DNA from: Blastococcus sp. TF02A-35
Lineage (GTDB): Bacteria > Actinomycetota > Actinomycetes > Mycobacteriales > Geodermatophilaceae
Length of the DNA stretch: 64,000 bases
NCBI RefSeq assembly: GCF_004571075.1
Contig: NZ_SPQP01000015.1
Span: forward strand, 1 to 64,000
Direction of reading: 5' to 3'
This document shows, piece after piece, positions 1 through 8,404 of the stretch (position 1 is the first letter of the stretch; each line of letters begins with the position of its first letter). The notes beneath the pieces were generated by a model. The model saw only the letters and a program-made list of their open reading frames with translations, was not told the DNA's origin and did not search any database. The position numbers and the translations under genes are program-made.

Positions 1-1149
1 GTCCCGCGCTCTCCGCCACGTCGGCTGACAGTACGCACCGTGCGTTGCGTGCGCCCCGCTCACCCCACGTGTCCGCGCATTAGCGCACCGGGGGCGGCGG
101 CGCGAGGCGAAACGCTCGGCCAGGGGCAGCGCCCACCACGCGGCCCACTTCTGGCCGTCGCGCAGCAGCCCGGCCCCGGGGACGGACCCGACGGCCCACT
201 CGAGCAGCTGGGTCGCGCCGGGCAGCGCGCCGGCGCAGGCCAGCAGCAGGCCGGCGCCACCGAGCACGAGCAGGCCGCGGGCCGCCGGCGAGCGCGCGCC
301 CACGCTCGCCCAGCCGAGCACCGCGACCGCCACCAGCAGCAGGGTCAGCACCGGGACGAACGCCGACGTCCGGCTGCCCGGCACCGCGTCGGCGTTCCAG
401 ATGCCCCCGGTGCCCAGGACCGCGACCAGCGTCCCGCCCCAGTTCTCCGCCCGGGCCGCGAAGGCGGCGACACCTGCGGGGTCGGAGGCCCCACCGGCCG
501 GGTGCAGCGCCCCGGCCACGACCCACGGCAGGGACAGCAGCACCCCGCCGGCGGCGGAGGGCAGGCGGGCCCGGCCGACGAGGGCCAGGACCAGGCCACC
601 GGCCAGCAGGGAGCCGGTCGGCGTCAGCGCCGCCGGCGCGCACACCAGGAGGAGCCGGGGCAGCGCGCCCGGCTCGCCGGCGCGCACGCGCAGCGCCGCG
701 CGGGCGATCCAGGGCAGGGCGGCGTAGGCGACCAGCAGCGTCCAGTGGCCGATCAGCAGCCGCTCGCCGAGGTAGGGGCTCCAGCCGTAGACCAGCCCCG
801 CCACCAGCCCGGCGGTCCCGCGGCGCCCGTCCGCCGCGGGCGGCACGAGCCGGGCAGCGCCGAGCACCGCGGCGTAGACGGTGGCGACGAGCACCAGCTT
901 CTGCACAACGTCGCCCGGTACGACGGCGGTGAGGACCGCCATCGCCGCGTCGGCCGGGACCGCGCGCGGCAGCGAACCGCCCAGGCCCAGCGCGTCGGCA
1001 TCCAGATCCTGCCGCGGGACGAAGACCATGTCCCGGAGGAGCACGAAACCGGGGCCCAGCGCGGGCCCGGTGACCAGGAGGGCGACGACCAGGGCCAGGA
1101 CGCGCGCCGGCCACGGCGCCGCGTCGGCGCGGGCCCATCGCTCGTCCAC
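1..1149 (-). CDS. Multi-pass membrane protein, partial (runs off left edge)
   Basis: 383 codons are open and continue past the left edge, so the C-terminus is missing. GTG at 1149 is chosen because GGAGAG lies about 9 nt upstream and no other in-frame start occurs before the next stop. A first membrane segment (about residues 15-36) is followed by RDMVFVPRQ (39-47) and later YGWSPYLGERLLIGHW (121-136). This pattern resembles a large actinobacterial family of hydrophobic proteins of unknown function, possibly GT-C-like glycosyltransferases. It is divergent from the flippase at 1217, which suggests a cell-envelope glycan role. The last 35 or so codons before the edge lose the membrane-protein character. 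Family recognition is from memory and the function is inferred. Confidence 0.6.
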   Translation of the reverse strand, partial: MDERWARADAAPWPARVLALVVALLVTGPALGPGFVLLRDMVFVPRQDLDADALGLGGSLPRAVPADAAMAVLTAVVPGDVVQKLVLVATVYAAVLGAARLVPPAADGRRGTAGLVAGLVYGWSPYLGERLLIGHWTLLVAYAALPWIARAALRVRAGEPGALPRLLLVCAPAALTPTGSLLAGGLVLALVGRARLPSAAGGVLLSLPWVVAGALHPAGGASDPAGVAAFAARAENWGGTLVAVLGTGGIWNADAVPGSRTSAFVPVLTLLLVAVAVLGWASVGARSPAARGLLVLGGAGLLLACAGALPGATQLLEWAVGSVPGAGLLRDGQKWAAWWALPLAERFASRRRPRCANARTRGVSGAHATHGAYCQPTWRRARD

Positions 1150-1216
1150 CTGCTCGGTCTCTCCCGTTCCGACACCCGCGCGCCGGGTTCCCGGCCGACG
1201 TGCGCAGAGTAAGGGG

Positions 1217-2509
1217 GTGAGTGCGCTGCGATCGAGGACCCGCCAGGGACGGCGCTCCCCCGGCGCAGCCCCGTCCTCCGGGCTGCTCGGGGCGACGGCG
1301 GTCGTGTCCGTCGCCTTCCTGGGTGCGAACGCGCTGGCCTACGTCTTCACCGTCGTCGCCGCGCGGCAGCTGGCCCCCGCGGCCTACGGCGAGCTGGCCG
1401 CGCTGCTGAGCGTCCTGCTCGTGGGCTCGGTCCCGGCGGCGGGCCTCCAGACGGCGGCGGCGCTGCACCTGGGCGGCCGCCCCGGCGACGAGCGGACGAT
1501 GGCCCGGCTGCACGCCTCGAGCGCCTTCCTGGCCGTCGGCGTCTGCGCCCTGGGGCTGGTCCTGGTGCCGGTGCTCGTCGCCGCCCTGCACCTGCCGGCG
1601 GCCTCCGCCGCCGTGTGGCTGGCGGCGCTGCTGCTCCCGCACACGCTGGTGCAGGGGTACCAGGGGATGCTGCAGGGGTCGGGCCGCTACCGGCAGCTGG
1701 CCCTCGTCACGCTGGTGCTCGGCGCCGGCAAGCTGGTCGGCGGCGTCGCCGGGCTGCTGCTCGGCGGCACCACGTCCGCGGCCCTGGCGGGGATGGCCGC
1801 CGCCGCTGTCGTCGCCGCCGTCATCGGCTGGCTGGCCGTGGGGCGGCCGGGCCTGGGCCGCGGCACCCGGGCGCCGGTGACCGCCGCGCTGCGCGCGGCC
1901 GGCGCCCTCCTGGGGTTCACCGTGCTGCTCAACCTCGACGTGCTGCTCGCGCGGCACCACCTGCCCGCCGCGGTCACCGGTGAGTACGCCGTCGCGGCGA
2001 TCGTCACGAAGGTCGCGTTCTGGCTCCCGCAGGGCGTGGGGGTGGTGCTGCTCCCCCGGCTCGCCGACGCCGCCGGCCGCCGGCGGGCGCTGCCCGCCGC
2101 CCTGGCCGCGGTGGGCGGTCTGGGCGCCGTACTCACCCTGGGCACGGCCCTGATGGGCGAGCGGGCGCTGCCGCTGATCGGCGGGGCGGCCTACGGCGGC
2201 ACGCTCGGCTCGGCCACCTGGGTGTTCGCCGCGCTGGGCACGCTCCTGGCCCTGGCGCAGCTGCTGCTGTTCTCCGGCATCGCCGCCGCGGACCGGCTGG
2301 CCACGGTGGCGGTCTGGTCAGCGGCCGGGCTGGAGGCGGTGGTCGTGGCGCTCCTGGCGACGACGGACCGGCTCACCCTGCTCTCGCTGGCGACGACCTC
2401 GGTGCTCACCGCGGCCGCGCTCGTGGCGACCGGGCTGGTCCGCTCCCGCCGCGACCGCGCCGTCCCGGTGCTGGCCCCCGAGGGGGTCGTGCCGGCCCCC
2501 ACCGCCTGA
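1217..2509 (+). CDS. Oligosaccharide flippase / polysaccharide biosynthesis protein (MOP superfamily)
   Basis: 430 residues if the GTG at 1217 is used (AAGGGG directly upstream; the open frame extends further but over the divergent gene). After a basic N-terminal tail of about 20 residues there are roughly 12 hydrophobic segments, with the typical Wzx/MurJ-like opening ANALAYVFTVVAARQLAP (about residues 38-55), meaning a transporter of the lipid-linked oligosaccharide flippase type. It would act in the cytoplasmic membrane, moving polyprenyl-linked sugars outward. Its divergent neighbour is a membrane protein that could be the matching glycan enzyme. The substrate cannot be read from the sequence. 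Confidence 0.78.
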   Translation: MSALRSRTRQGRRSPGAAPSSGLLGATAVVSVAFLGANALAYVFTVVAARQLAPAAYGELAALLSVLLVGSVPAAGLQTAAALHLGGRPGDERTMARLHASSAFLAVGVCALGLVLVPVLVAALHLPAASAAVWLAALLLPHTLVQGYQGMLQGSGRYRQLALVTLVLGAGKLVGGVAGLLLGGTTSAALAGMAAAAVVAAVIGWLAVGRPGLGRGTRAPVTAALRAAGALLGFTVLLNLDVLLARHHLPAAVTGEYAVAAIVTKVAFWLPQGVGVVLLPRLADAAGRRRALPAALAAVGGLGAVLTLGTALMGERALPLIGGAAYGGTLGSATWVFAALGTLLALAQLLLFSGIAAADRLATVAVWSAAGLEAVVVALLATTDRLTLLSLATTSVLTAAALVATGLVRSRRDRAVPVLAPEGVVPAPTA

Positions 2510-2650
2510 CCGGCCCGTTCGTGATCAACACCGCGGGCCGGGGAGGACTACTCCGCCTCCGGTCAGGGCAGGAGCACCTCGTCGTCCGCCCGGAACGCCC
2601 TCCGGCGACCGGGCGGCAGCCTCGGCCCCGAGACGAGAGGAGCGCCGCCC

Positions 2651-3052
2651 ATGGCGTCCGTCATCCACTACACGATCGCCACCGAAGCCGAGAAGAGCCC
2701 CGACTTCCGTCGCGTGCTCTGGACCGGCACGAAGACCCAGCTGGTCATCATGACCATCCCGCCGGGCGGTGAGATCGGCGAGGAGGTCCACGAGGACATC
2801 GACCAGATCCTCACCTTCGTCAGCGGGACCGGTAAGGCGATCGTCGCCGGCTCGGAGAAGAACGTGGCCCAGGGCGACCTGGTCGTGGTGCCCGCCGGCA
2901 AGAAGCACAACTTCGTCAACACCGGCGCGAACCCGCTGATCCTCTACACGGTCTACGGCCCGCCGGAGCACGCCGACGGCGCGGTGCACAAGACCAAGGA
3001 AGAGGCCGACCGCCTCGAGGAGGAGGGCAAGGACGAGCCTCCGACGGAGTGA
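2651..3052 (+). CDS. Cupin-domain protein
   Basis: 133 residues, a single small beta-barrel cupin. ATG at 2651 has GAGAGG about 10 nt upstream. Cupin motif 1 is seen as GGEIGEEVHEDIDQILTFVSG (roughly residues 38-58) and motif 2 as GDLVVVPAGKKHNFVNTG (about 77-94), which retains the metal-ligand His. The C-terminal tail is charged (KTKEEADRLEEEGKDEPP). Small stand-alone cupins of this type are common and have varied enzymatic or binding roles; no substrate can be assigned. The gene is followed by a perfect 17-bp stem-loop, so it is probably monocistronic. Confidence 0.82.
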   Translation: MASVIHYTIATEAEKSPDFRRVLWTGTKTQLVIMTIPPGGEIGEEVHEDIDQILTFVSGTGKAIVAGSEKNVAQGDLVVVPAGKKHNFVNTGANPLILYTVYGPPEHADGAVHKTKEEADRLEEEGKDEPPTE

Positions 3053-3067
3053 CGTCGACGTCCCACC

Positions 3068-3104
3068 GGCTGTGGCCGGGCACCGCGGGTGCCCGGCCAC
3101 AGCC
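3068..3104 (+). terminator. Perfect stem-loop after the cupin gene
   Basis: Arms 3068-3084 and 3088-3104 are exact 17-nt inverted repeats with a GCG loop, starting 15 nt after the cupin stop. There is no T-run, as is usual in high-GC actinobacteria, so terminator function is inferred. Confidence 0.75.
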
Positions 3105-3156
3105 GTGCCGGGGGCCGGACGTGCCCGCCGGAGAGGCCCGGGCGAGACTCGGCGTC

Positions 3157-6030
3157 ATGAGCGCACCCGCGGCCCCTCCCTCGACCGACGCTGCCGACGC
3201 CGCCCGTGCCGTCGTCGACGAGCTCCGGCGGGCGGGGATCGCCGACGTCGACGACTCCGGGCTGGCCCGCGCCCTCTACTCCTCCGACGGGTCGCTGTAC
3301 CGCGTGCTCCCGCGGGCCGTGGTCCGCCCGCGCAGCACCGACGAGGTCGTCGCGGCCCTCGACGTGTGCCGCCGGCTGGGGGTGCCGCTGACCGCCCGCG
3401 GCGCGGGCACGTCGATCGCGGGCAACGCCGTCGGCACCGGGGTGGTCCTGGACACCAGCCGCCACCTGGCGCGGGTCCACGCGGTCGACGCCGAGGCGCG
3501 GACGGCCACCATCGACCCCGGGGTCGTCCAGGCGGCCCTGCAGACCGCCGCGCGCCCGTACGGGCTGCGGTTCGGGCCGGACCCGAGCACGCACAACCGG
3601 TGCACCGTCGGCGGGATGATCGGGAACAACGCCTGCGGCTCACGCGCCCTGGGCTACGGCCGGACCTCGGACAACGTCGTCGGCCTGGACGTGGTGACCG
3701 GGTCCGGGGAGCGCCTCACCCTGGCCTCCGGCAGCACACCCGGGGACTCGGCCGTCCTGACGGCGCTGCGCCGGGTCGTGGACGGCGACCTCGCCACCCT
3801 GCGGACCGAGTTCGGCCGCTTCGGCCGGCAGGTGTCGGGCTACTCGCTCGAGCACCTGCTGCCCGAGCGGGGCTTCGACGTCACCCGGGCGCTGGTGGGC
3901 AGCGAGGGCACGCTCGCCGTCGTCCTCGGGGCCACGGTGAAGCTGGTCGCCGACGCCCCGGTGCGCGGGCTGGTCGTGCTGGGCTACCCGAGCATGCCGG
4001 AGGCGGCCGACGCGACCCCGGCGCTGCTCCCCCACGAGCCGACCGCCGTCGAGGGCCTGGACGCCCGCATGGTGCAGCGCCTTCGCGACGTGCCGGCCGC
4101 CGTCGTCCCCGACCTGCCCCGGGGCGAGGGCTGGCTGGTCGTGGAGCTGACCGGTGACACCGAGGCCGAGGTCGTGGCCAAGGCCCGCGGCGTGCTGGCC
4201 GACGCCGGCGCCCTGGACTCCCTGGTGGTCACCGACCCGGCCGAGGCCGCCGCGATCTGGCGGATCCGGGAGGACGGCGCCGGGCTGGCCGCCCGCACCT
4301 CGGACGGGCACCCCGCGCACGCGGGATGGGAGGACGCCGCCGTCCCCGTGGAGCAGCTGGGCGCCTACCTGCGCGAGTTCGACGCGCTGCTGGACCAGCA
4401 CGGCCTCCAGTGCGTCCCCTACGGCCACTTCGGCGACGGCTGCGTGCACGGCCGGATCGACTTCCCGCTCGGGTCCGGCGACGACGCCGGGCGGAGCCGG
4501 TACCGGGCGTTCGTGCGCGACGCCGCCGGGCTGGTCGCCGGCTACGGCGGCTCGCTCTCCGGGGAGCACGGCGACGGCCGGGCGCGCAGCGAGCTGCTGC
4601 CGCTGATGTACTCCCCCGCCGCGATCTCGCTGTTCGAGCAGGTCAAGGCCGTGTTCGACCCCGACGACGTGCTCAACCCGGGGATCCTGGTCCGCCCCGT
4701 CCCCGTCGACGACGACATCCGGATGGCCCAGGCCCCGCGGAAGCGCGACGGTCTCGCGCTGGCCTACCGGCACGACGGCGGCGACTTCTCGGCCGCCGTG
4801 CACCGGTGCACCGGTGTCGGCAAGTGCCGGGCCGACCTGCAGTCCTCCGGCGGGGTCATGTGCCCCTCGTGGCCGGCCACCCGCGAGGAGAAGGACACCA
4901 CCCGCGGCCGCGCCCGGGTGCTGCAGGAGATGCTCGCCCCCGGCGGGCCGGTCAAGGACTGGCGCTCCCCCGAGGTGCACGACGCCCTCGACCTCTGCCT
5001 CTCGTGCAAGGGCTGCTCGCGCGACTGCCCGACCGGCGTGGACATGGCCTCCTACAAGGCCGAGGTGCTGCACCAGTCCTACCGCCGCCGGCTGCGCCCC
5101 CGCGCGCACTACACGCTCGGCCGGCTCCCGTTCTGGGCCGACCTGGCCGCGAGGGCGCCGCGGCTGGTCAACGCCGTCCTGCGCTCCCGGCTGGGCGGGC
5201 GGGTCGCCAAGTGGGGCGCGGGGATGGACCAGCGCCGGGAGGTGCCGCCCTTCGCCCAGCGCACCTTCCGCGACGAGTGGGCCGCCCGCCCCCAGGGTCA
5301 AGATGGCCATTCTGGCCCTGGGGAGGGGCGGCCGGTCGCGCTATGGGTGGACTCGTTCACCGACCACTTCGCCCCCGAGGTCGCGCACGCCGTCGCCCGG
5401 GTCCTGGAGGCGGCCGGCTACCGGGTGCAGGTGCCCGGCGCCGACACCTGCTGCGGCCTCACCTGGATCACCACCGGCCAGCTCGACACCGCCCGCGCGA
5501 CCCTCGCGCACACGGTCGACACCCTGCTGCCGCTCGTGGACGCCGGCATCCCGGTCGTCGGCGTGGAGCCCTCGTGCACCGCCGCGCTGCGCGGTGAGTC
5601 CCTGGAGCTGGTCGGCGGGGAGGCCGCCGAGCGCGTCGCCCGCGGCACCCGCACGCTGGCCGAGCTGCTCGCGGCCACCCCCGGCTGGGAGCCGCCGTCG
5701 CTGGCCGGCGTGCAGATCGTGGCCCAGCCGCACTGCCACCACGCCTCGGTGCTCGGCTGGTCAGCCGACGCCGCGCTGCTGAAGAAGGCGGGCGCGACGG
5801 TGACCCGGCTCGGCGGCTGCTGCGGCCTGGCCGGCAACTGGGGCGTGGAGAAGGGCCACCACGACGTCTCGGTGACGATCGCCGAGCAGCAGCTGCTCCC
5901 GGCGGTGCGCGACCTGCCGGACGGCGCGGTGGTCCTCGCCGACGGGTTCTCCTGCCGGACCCAGCTCGACCAGCTGGCCGGGCGCCGCGGCCAGCACCTC
6001 GCCGAGCTGCTGGCCGACCGCCTGGGCTGA
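3157..6030 (+). CDS. FAD-binding and Fe-S-binding 2-hydroxyacid (D-lactate/glycolate) dehydrogenase
   Basis: 957 residues with ATG at 3157; the frame is open further upstream but only across the terminator of the previous gene. The N-terminal half is a FAD_binding_4 flavoprotein (PRSTDEVV near residue 60, then GAGTSIAGNAVG) with the FAD-oxidase C-terminal domain and an SGEHGDGRARSE motif. Then come ferredoxin-type cysteines (C551 region and CLSCKGCSRDCP from residue 614) and a GlpC-like CCG region (DTCCGL, GGCCGLAGNWG). This GlcD-GlcF-like fusion oxidises D-lactate or a related 2-hydroxyacid and passes electrons to the membrane quinone pool. Residues about 712-722, between the Fe-S and CCG parts, are encoded by a near-palindrome. 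The exact substrate is not determined. Confidence 0.88.
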   Translation: MSAPAAPPSTDAADAARAVVDELRRAGIADVDDSGLARALYSSDGSLYRVLPRAVVRPRSTDEVVAALDVCRRLGVPLTARGAGTSIAGNAVGTGVVLDTSRHLARVHAVDAEARTATIDPGVVQAALQTAARPYGLRFGPDPSTHNRCTVGGMIGNNACGSRALGYGRTSDNVVGLDVVTGSGERLTLASGSTPGDSAVLTALRRVVDGDLATLRTEFGRFGRQVSGYSLEHLLPERGFDVTRALVGSEGTLAVVLGATVKLVADAPVRGLVVLGYPSMPEAADATPALLPHEPTAVEGLDARMVQRLRDVPAAVVPDLPRGEGWLVVELTGDTEAEVVAKARGVLADAGALDSLVVTDPAEAAAIWRIREDGAGLAARTSDGHPAHAGWEDAAVPVEQLGAYLREFDALLDQHGLQCVPYGHFGDGCVHGRIDFPLGSGDDAGRSRYRAFVRDAAGLVAGYGGSLSGEHGDGRARSELLPLMYSPAAISLFEQVKAVFDPDDVLNPGILVRPVPVDDDIRMAQAPRKRDGLALAYRHDGGDFSAAVHRCTGVGKCRADLQSSGGVMCPSWPATREEKDTTRGRARVLQEMLAPGGPVKDWRSPEVHDALDLCLSCKGCSRDCPTGVDMASYKAEVLHQSYRRRLRPRAHYTLGRLPFWADLAARAPRLVNAVLRSRLGGRVAKWGAGMDQRREVPPFAQRTFRDEWAARPQGQDGHSGPGEGRPVALWVDSFTDHFAPEVAHAVARVLEAAGYRVQVPGADTCCGLTWITTGQLDTARATLAHTVDTLLPLVDAGIPVVGVEPSCTAALRGESLELVGGEAAERVARGTRTLAELLAATPGWEPPSLAGVQIVAQPHCHHASVLGWSADAALLKKAGATVTRLGGCCGLAGNWGVEKGHHDVSVTIAEQQLLPAVRDLPDGAVVLADGFSCRTQLDQLAGRRGQHLAELLADRLG
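5290..5323. repeat. Near-perfect palindrome embedded in the dehydrogenase coding sequence
   Basis: Centred on ATGGCCAT (5303-5310). The flanks 5290-5302 and 5311-5323 are complementary except for one A/C mismatch and two positions that would be G-U pairs in RNA. It stays in frame and encodes a Gly/Pro/Gln-rich linker. It looks like a short palindromic repeat inserted in a gene; no second copy was found in the window. Confidence 0.6.
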
Positions 6031-6052
6031 CCCCGTCTGGGACCATGCGGGG

Positions 6053-6538
6053 GTGGACCTCGAGGAGACCCTGCTGCCCGGTGTCGGCGTCCGCTACGAG
6101 CTGCGCTGCAGCTCGGGGCAGGTGCTCGGCATCGTCGTCCAGCGCGAGGGGGGCGCGGAGATCGCCGTCTACGACCGGCGCGACCCCGACCGGGCGCAGG
6201 GCATGTTCCGGCTCAGCCCCGCCGAGGCCGACGCCGTGGCCGAGGTGCTCGGCGCCCCGCGGCTGACCCAGCGCTTCGCCGACCTGTCCAAGGAGGTCCC
6301 CGGCCTGGAGTCGGCACGGCTGGGCATCCAGCCGGGGTCGCCGTTCGACGGCCGCCCGCTCGGGGACACCCGGGCCCGCACGCTCACCGGCTGCTCGATC
6401 GTCGCCCTGGTGCGCGGCGCCGACGTCGTCCCATCCCCGGGGCCGGAAGACGTGCTGCACGGCGGGGACGTGCTGGTGGTGATCGGATCCGGCGCCGGCC
6501 TCGCGCAGCTCGAGCGCCGGCTCGCCGGCCGGGAGTAG
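6053..6538 (+). CDS. Cation:proton antiporter regulatory subunit (KhtT-like, TrkA-C domain)
   Basis: 161 residues. GTG at 6053 lies 22 bp after the dehydrogenase stop. The N-terminal region (PGVGVRYEL...IAVYDRRD) and the C-terminal TrkA-C/RCK_C fold (GDTRARTLTGCSIVALVRG, then DVLHGGDVLVVIGSGAGLAQLER, about residues 100-158) match KhtT-type cytoplasmic gating subunits. Relatives bind nucleotides such as cyclic di-AMP and regulate a CPA2 antiporter. The antiporter gene begins 6 bp downstream, so the two form an operon. The ligand is inferred from the family. Confidence 0.85.
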   Translation: MDLEETLLPGVGVRYELRCSSGQVLGIVVQREGGAEIAVYDRRDPDRAQGMFRLSPAEADAVAEVLGAPRLTQRFADLSKEVPGLESARLGIQPGSPFDGRPLGDTRARTLTGCSIVALVRGADVVPSPGPEDVLHGGDVLVVIGSGAGLAQLERRLAGRE

Positions 6539-6544
6539 CCCCGC

Positions 6545-7708
6545 GTGGACCACGTCGCCGCGCTGCTGGTCGAACTCGGCCTGCTGTTCCTCGGCCTGTC
6601 GGTGCTGGGCATGGTCGCCCGGCGCCTGGGCCTCTCCCCCATCCCCTTCGTGCTGCTCGCCGCCCTGGCGGTGGGCAACGGCGGGCTGGTCCCGCTGAGC
6701 ACCGCCGAGCCCTTCCTCACCGCCGCCGCCGAGATCGGCGTGGTCCTCCTGCTGCTCACCCTCGGCCTGGAGTTCTCCGCCACCGAGCTGTTCAGCTCGT
6801 TCCGGCGGCACGCGCCGTCGGGGGTCGTGGACCTGGTGCTCAACGCACCCCCGGGCTTCGTCGCCGGGCTGCTCGTCGGCCTGCCGTGGCAGGGCGCCCT
6901 GGCGCTGGCCGGCGTCACCTGGATCTCCTCGTCCGGGATCGTCGCGCGGCTGCTGGGCGACCTCGGCCGGCTGGCCAACCGCGAGACGCCGGCCGTGCTC
7001 GCCGTCCTCGTGCTCGAGGACCTGGCGATGGCCCTGTTCCTGCCGCTGCTGGTGGTCGCCCTCGCCGGCCAGGGCCCGGCGGCGGCGGTGGCCGGTATCG
7101 GGCTGGCGGTCGGCGCGGTGGTCCTGGTGCTGTTCGCCGCGCAGCGGCACGGCCACCGGCTGGGCCGGCTGCTCAGCCACGACGACGACGAGCAGGTGCT
7201 GCTGCGCCTGGTCGGGCTGACCCTGCTGGTGGCCGGCGCCGCGCAGGCGATGGGCGCCTCCGCGGCGGTCGGCGCGTTCCTGGTCGGGCTGGCGCTCCCG
7301 GCGGACTTCGCCGAGCGGGCGCGGGCGATCCTCGGGCCGCTGCGGGACCTGTTCGCGGCGCTGTTCTTCGTGGCCTTCGGGTTCGCCACCGACCCCGGCG
7401 CGATCCTGCCGGTGCTGCCGGCCGCGCTGGCGCTGGCCGCCGTCAGCACCGCGACGAAGATGGGGACCGGCTGGTTCGCCGCCCGGCGGGACGGCGTAGG
7501 GGTGCCGGGACGCCTGCGCGCCGGCACCGCGCTCGTCGCGCGCGGCGAGTTCTCCATCGTGATCGCCGGTCTCGCGGTGAGCGCGGGACTGGCCGACGTC
7601 GGCCCCGTCGCCACCGGCTACGTGCTGGTCCTCGCCGTCGCCGGGCCGGTGATCACCCGGTTCGCCGACTCCGCGGCGCTCCGGCGGCCGGTCACCGCCC
7701 CGGCCTGA
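6545..7708 (+). CDS. Cation:proton antiporter (CPA2, KefB/KhtU-like) membrane subunit
   Basis: 387 residues with GTG at 6545. About 12 hydrophobic segments make up a Na_H_Exchanger domain; the characteristic LLLLTLGLEFS stretch lies near residues 70-80 and VLEDLAMALFLPLL near 157-170. There is no C-terminal TrkA-N domain, so regulation would depend on the separate subunit encoded just upstream, as in Bacillus KhtTU. The predicted role is K+ (or Na+) efflux in exchange for protons in pH or osmotic homeostasis. It ends 15 bp from the convergent hydrolase gene. Confidence 0.88.
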   Translation: MDHVAALLVELGLLFLGLSVLGMVARRLGLSPIPFVLLAALAVGNGGLVPLSTAEPFLTAAAEIGVVLLLLTLGLEFSATELFSSFRRHAPSGVVDLVLNAPPGFVAGLLVGLPWQGALALAGVTWISSSGIVARLLGDLGRLANRETPAVLAVLVLEDLAMALFLPLLVVALAGQGPAAAVAGIGLAVGAVVLVLFAAQRHGHRLGRLLSHDDDEQVLLRLVGLTLLVAGAAQAMGASAAVGAFLVGLALPADFAERARAILGPLRDLFAALFFVAFGFATDPGAILPVLPAALALAAVSTATKMGTGWFAARRDGVGVPGRLRAGTALVARGEFSIVIAGLAVSAGLADVGPVATGYVLVLAVAGPVITRFADSAALRRPVTAPA

Positions 7709-7723
7709 ACCTCAGGTCGAGGG

Positions 7724-8362
7724 TCAGGCTGCTGCCTCGTCCCGCCGGGCGCGGGCCGCGGCCAGGACGTGCGGGGTGAGCGCCCGGGCGATCCGCGCGT
7801 AGCCGGCCGAGGAGGGGTGGAACCGGTCGGCGGAGAACAGCCCCGGGTCGGCGACGAAGGCGGTGGCCAGGTCGGCGACGACCGAGGCGACGGTGGCGCC
7901 CCCGGCCTCGGCCACCCGCGTCTGCCCCTCCTGCAGGACGGCGCAGGCCCCGCGGACCAGCGGCCGCAGCGCCGGCGGGACGAACGGGACCATGGACATG
8001 TCCGGCGCCGGCACGACCACCACGGCGCTGCCTGCGGCGCGCAGTGCAGCGACTGCAGCTCCCAGCGCCGCGGTCGCCTGCGCGGCCGGCACGAAGCGGG
8101 CGAGGTCGTTGGCGCCGATGACGACCAGGGCGAGGTCCGGGCCGAGCGCGACGGCGCGCCGCACCTGCGCGGCGAGGTCGGCCGAGACGGCACCGGGGAC
8201 GGCCAGGGCGTGCAGGTCGACGTCGAAGCCGTCGGCGGTCAGCTCGGCAGCGAGCCGGCGGCCGATGGTGTCCTCGGTACGGGCCGCACCGGTGCCGTAC
8301 GCGATCGAGTCACCCAGGACGACCATGCGCACGGGAGCGCGGCGGGAAGCAGTGGGGGCCAC
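7724..8362 (-). CDS. SGNH/GDSL-family hydrolase
   Basis: 212 residues from GTG at 8362. Block I GDSI (about residues 17-20), the block III region GAND and the C-terminal block V DRFHPSSAGY with catalytic Asp and His identify a SGNH esterase/lipase. No signal peptide is visible, so the enzyme is probably cytoplasmic. The start is uncertain: GTG 8362 has no ribosome binding site and sits inside a perfect 15-bp stem-loop (8354-8389). The ATG 36 nt further in (residue 13, just before VVLGDS) would still keep the whole catalytic core. The acyl substrate is unknown. Confidence 0.8.
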   Translation of the reverse strand: MAPTASRRAPVRMVVLGDSIAYGTGAARTEDTIGRRLAAELTADGFDVDLHALAVPGAVSADLAAQVRRAVALGPDLALVVIGANDLARFVPAAQATAALGAAVAALRAAGSAVVVVPAPDMSMVPFVPPALRPLVRGACAVLQEGQTRVAEAGGATVASVVADLATAFVADPGLFSADRFHPSSAGYARIARALTPHVLAAARARRDEAAA

Positions 8363-8389
8363 GACCGGACAACGCCGGTCGTGGCCCCC
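8354..8389 (-). terminator. Stem-loop between MFS transporter and SGNH hydrolase genes
   Basis: Arms 8354-8368 and 8375-8389 are exact 15-nt complements with a 6-nt loop. It lies just downstream of the MFS stop and overlaps the annotated GTG of the hydrolase, so it could end the TetR-MFS transcript or sequester the next start. Confidence 0.7.
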
Positions 8390-8404
8390 GTATGCCGCCG
8401 CGGG

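Noticed and set aside
3640-5310. A 556-codon minus-strand open frame opposite the FAD/Fe-S dehydrogenase
   Set aside because: Composition is low-complexity and the opposite strand carries a clear enzyme with cofactor motifs.
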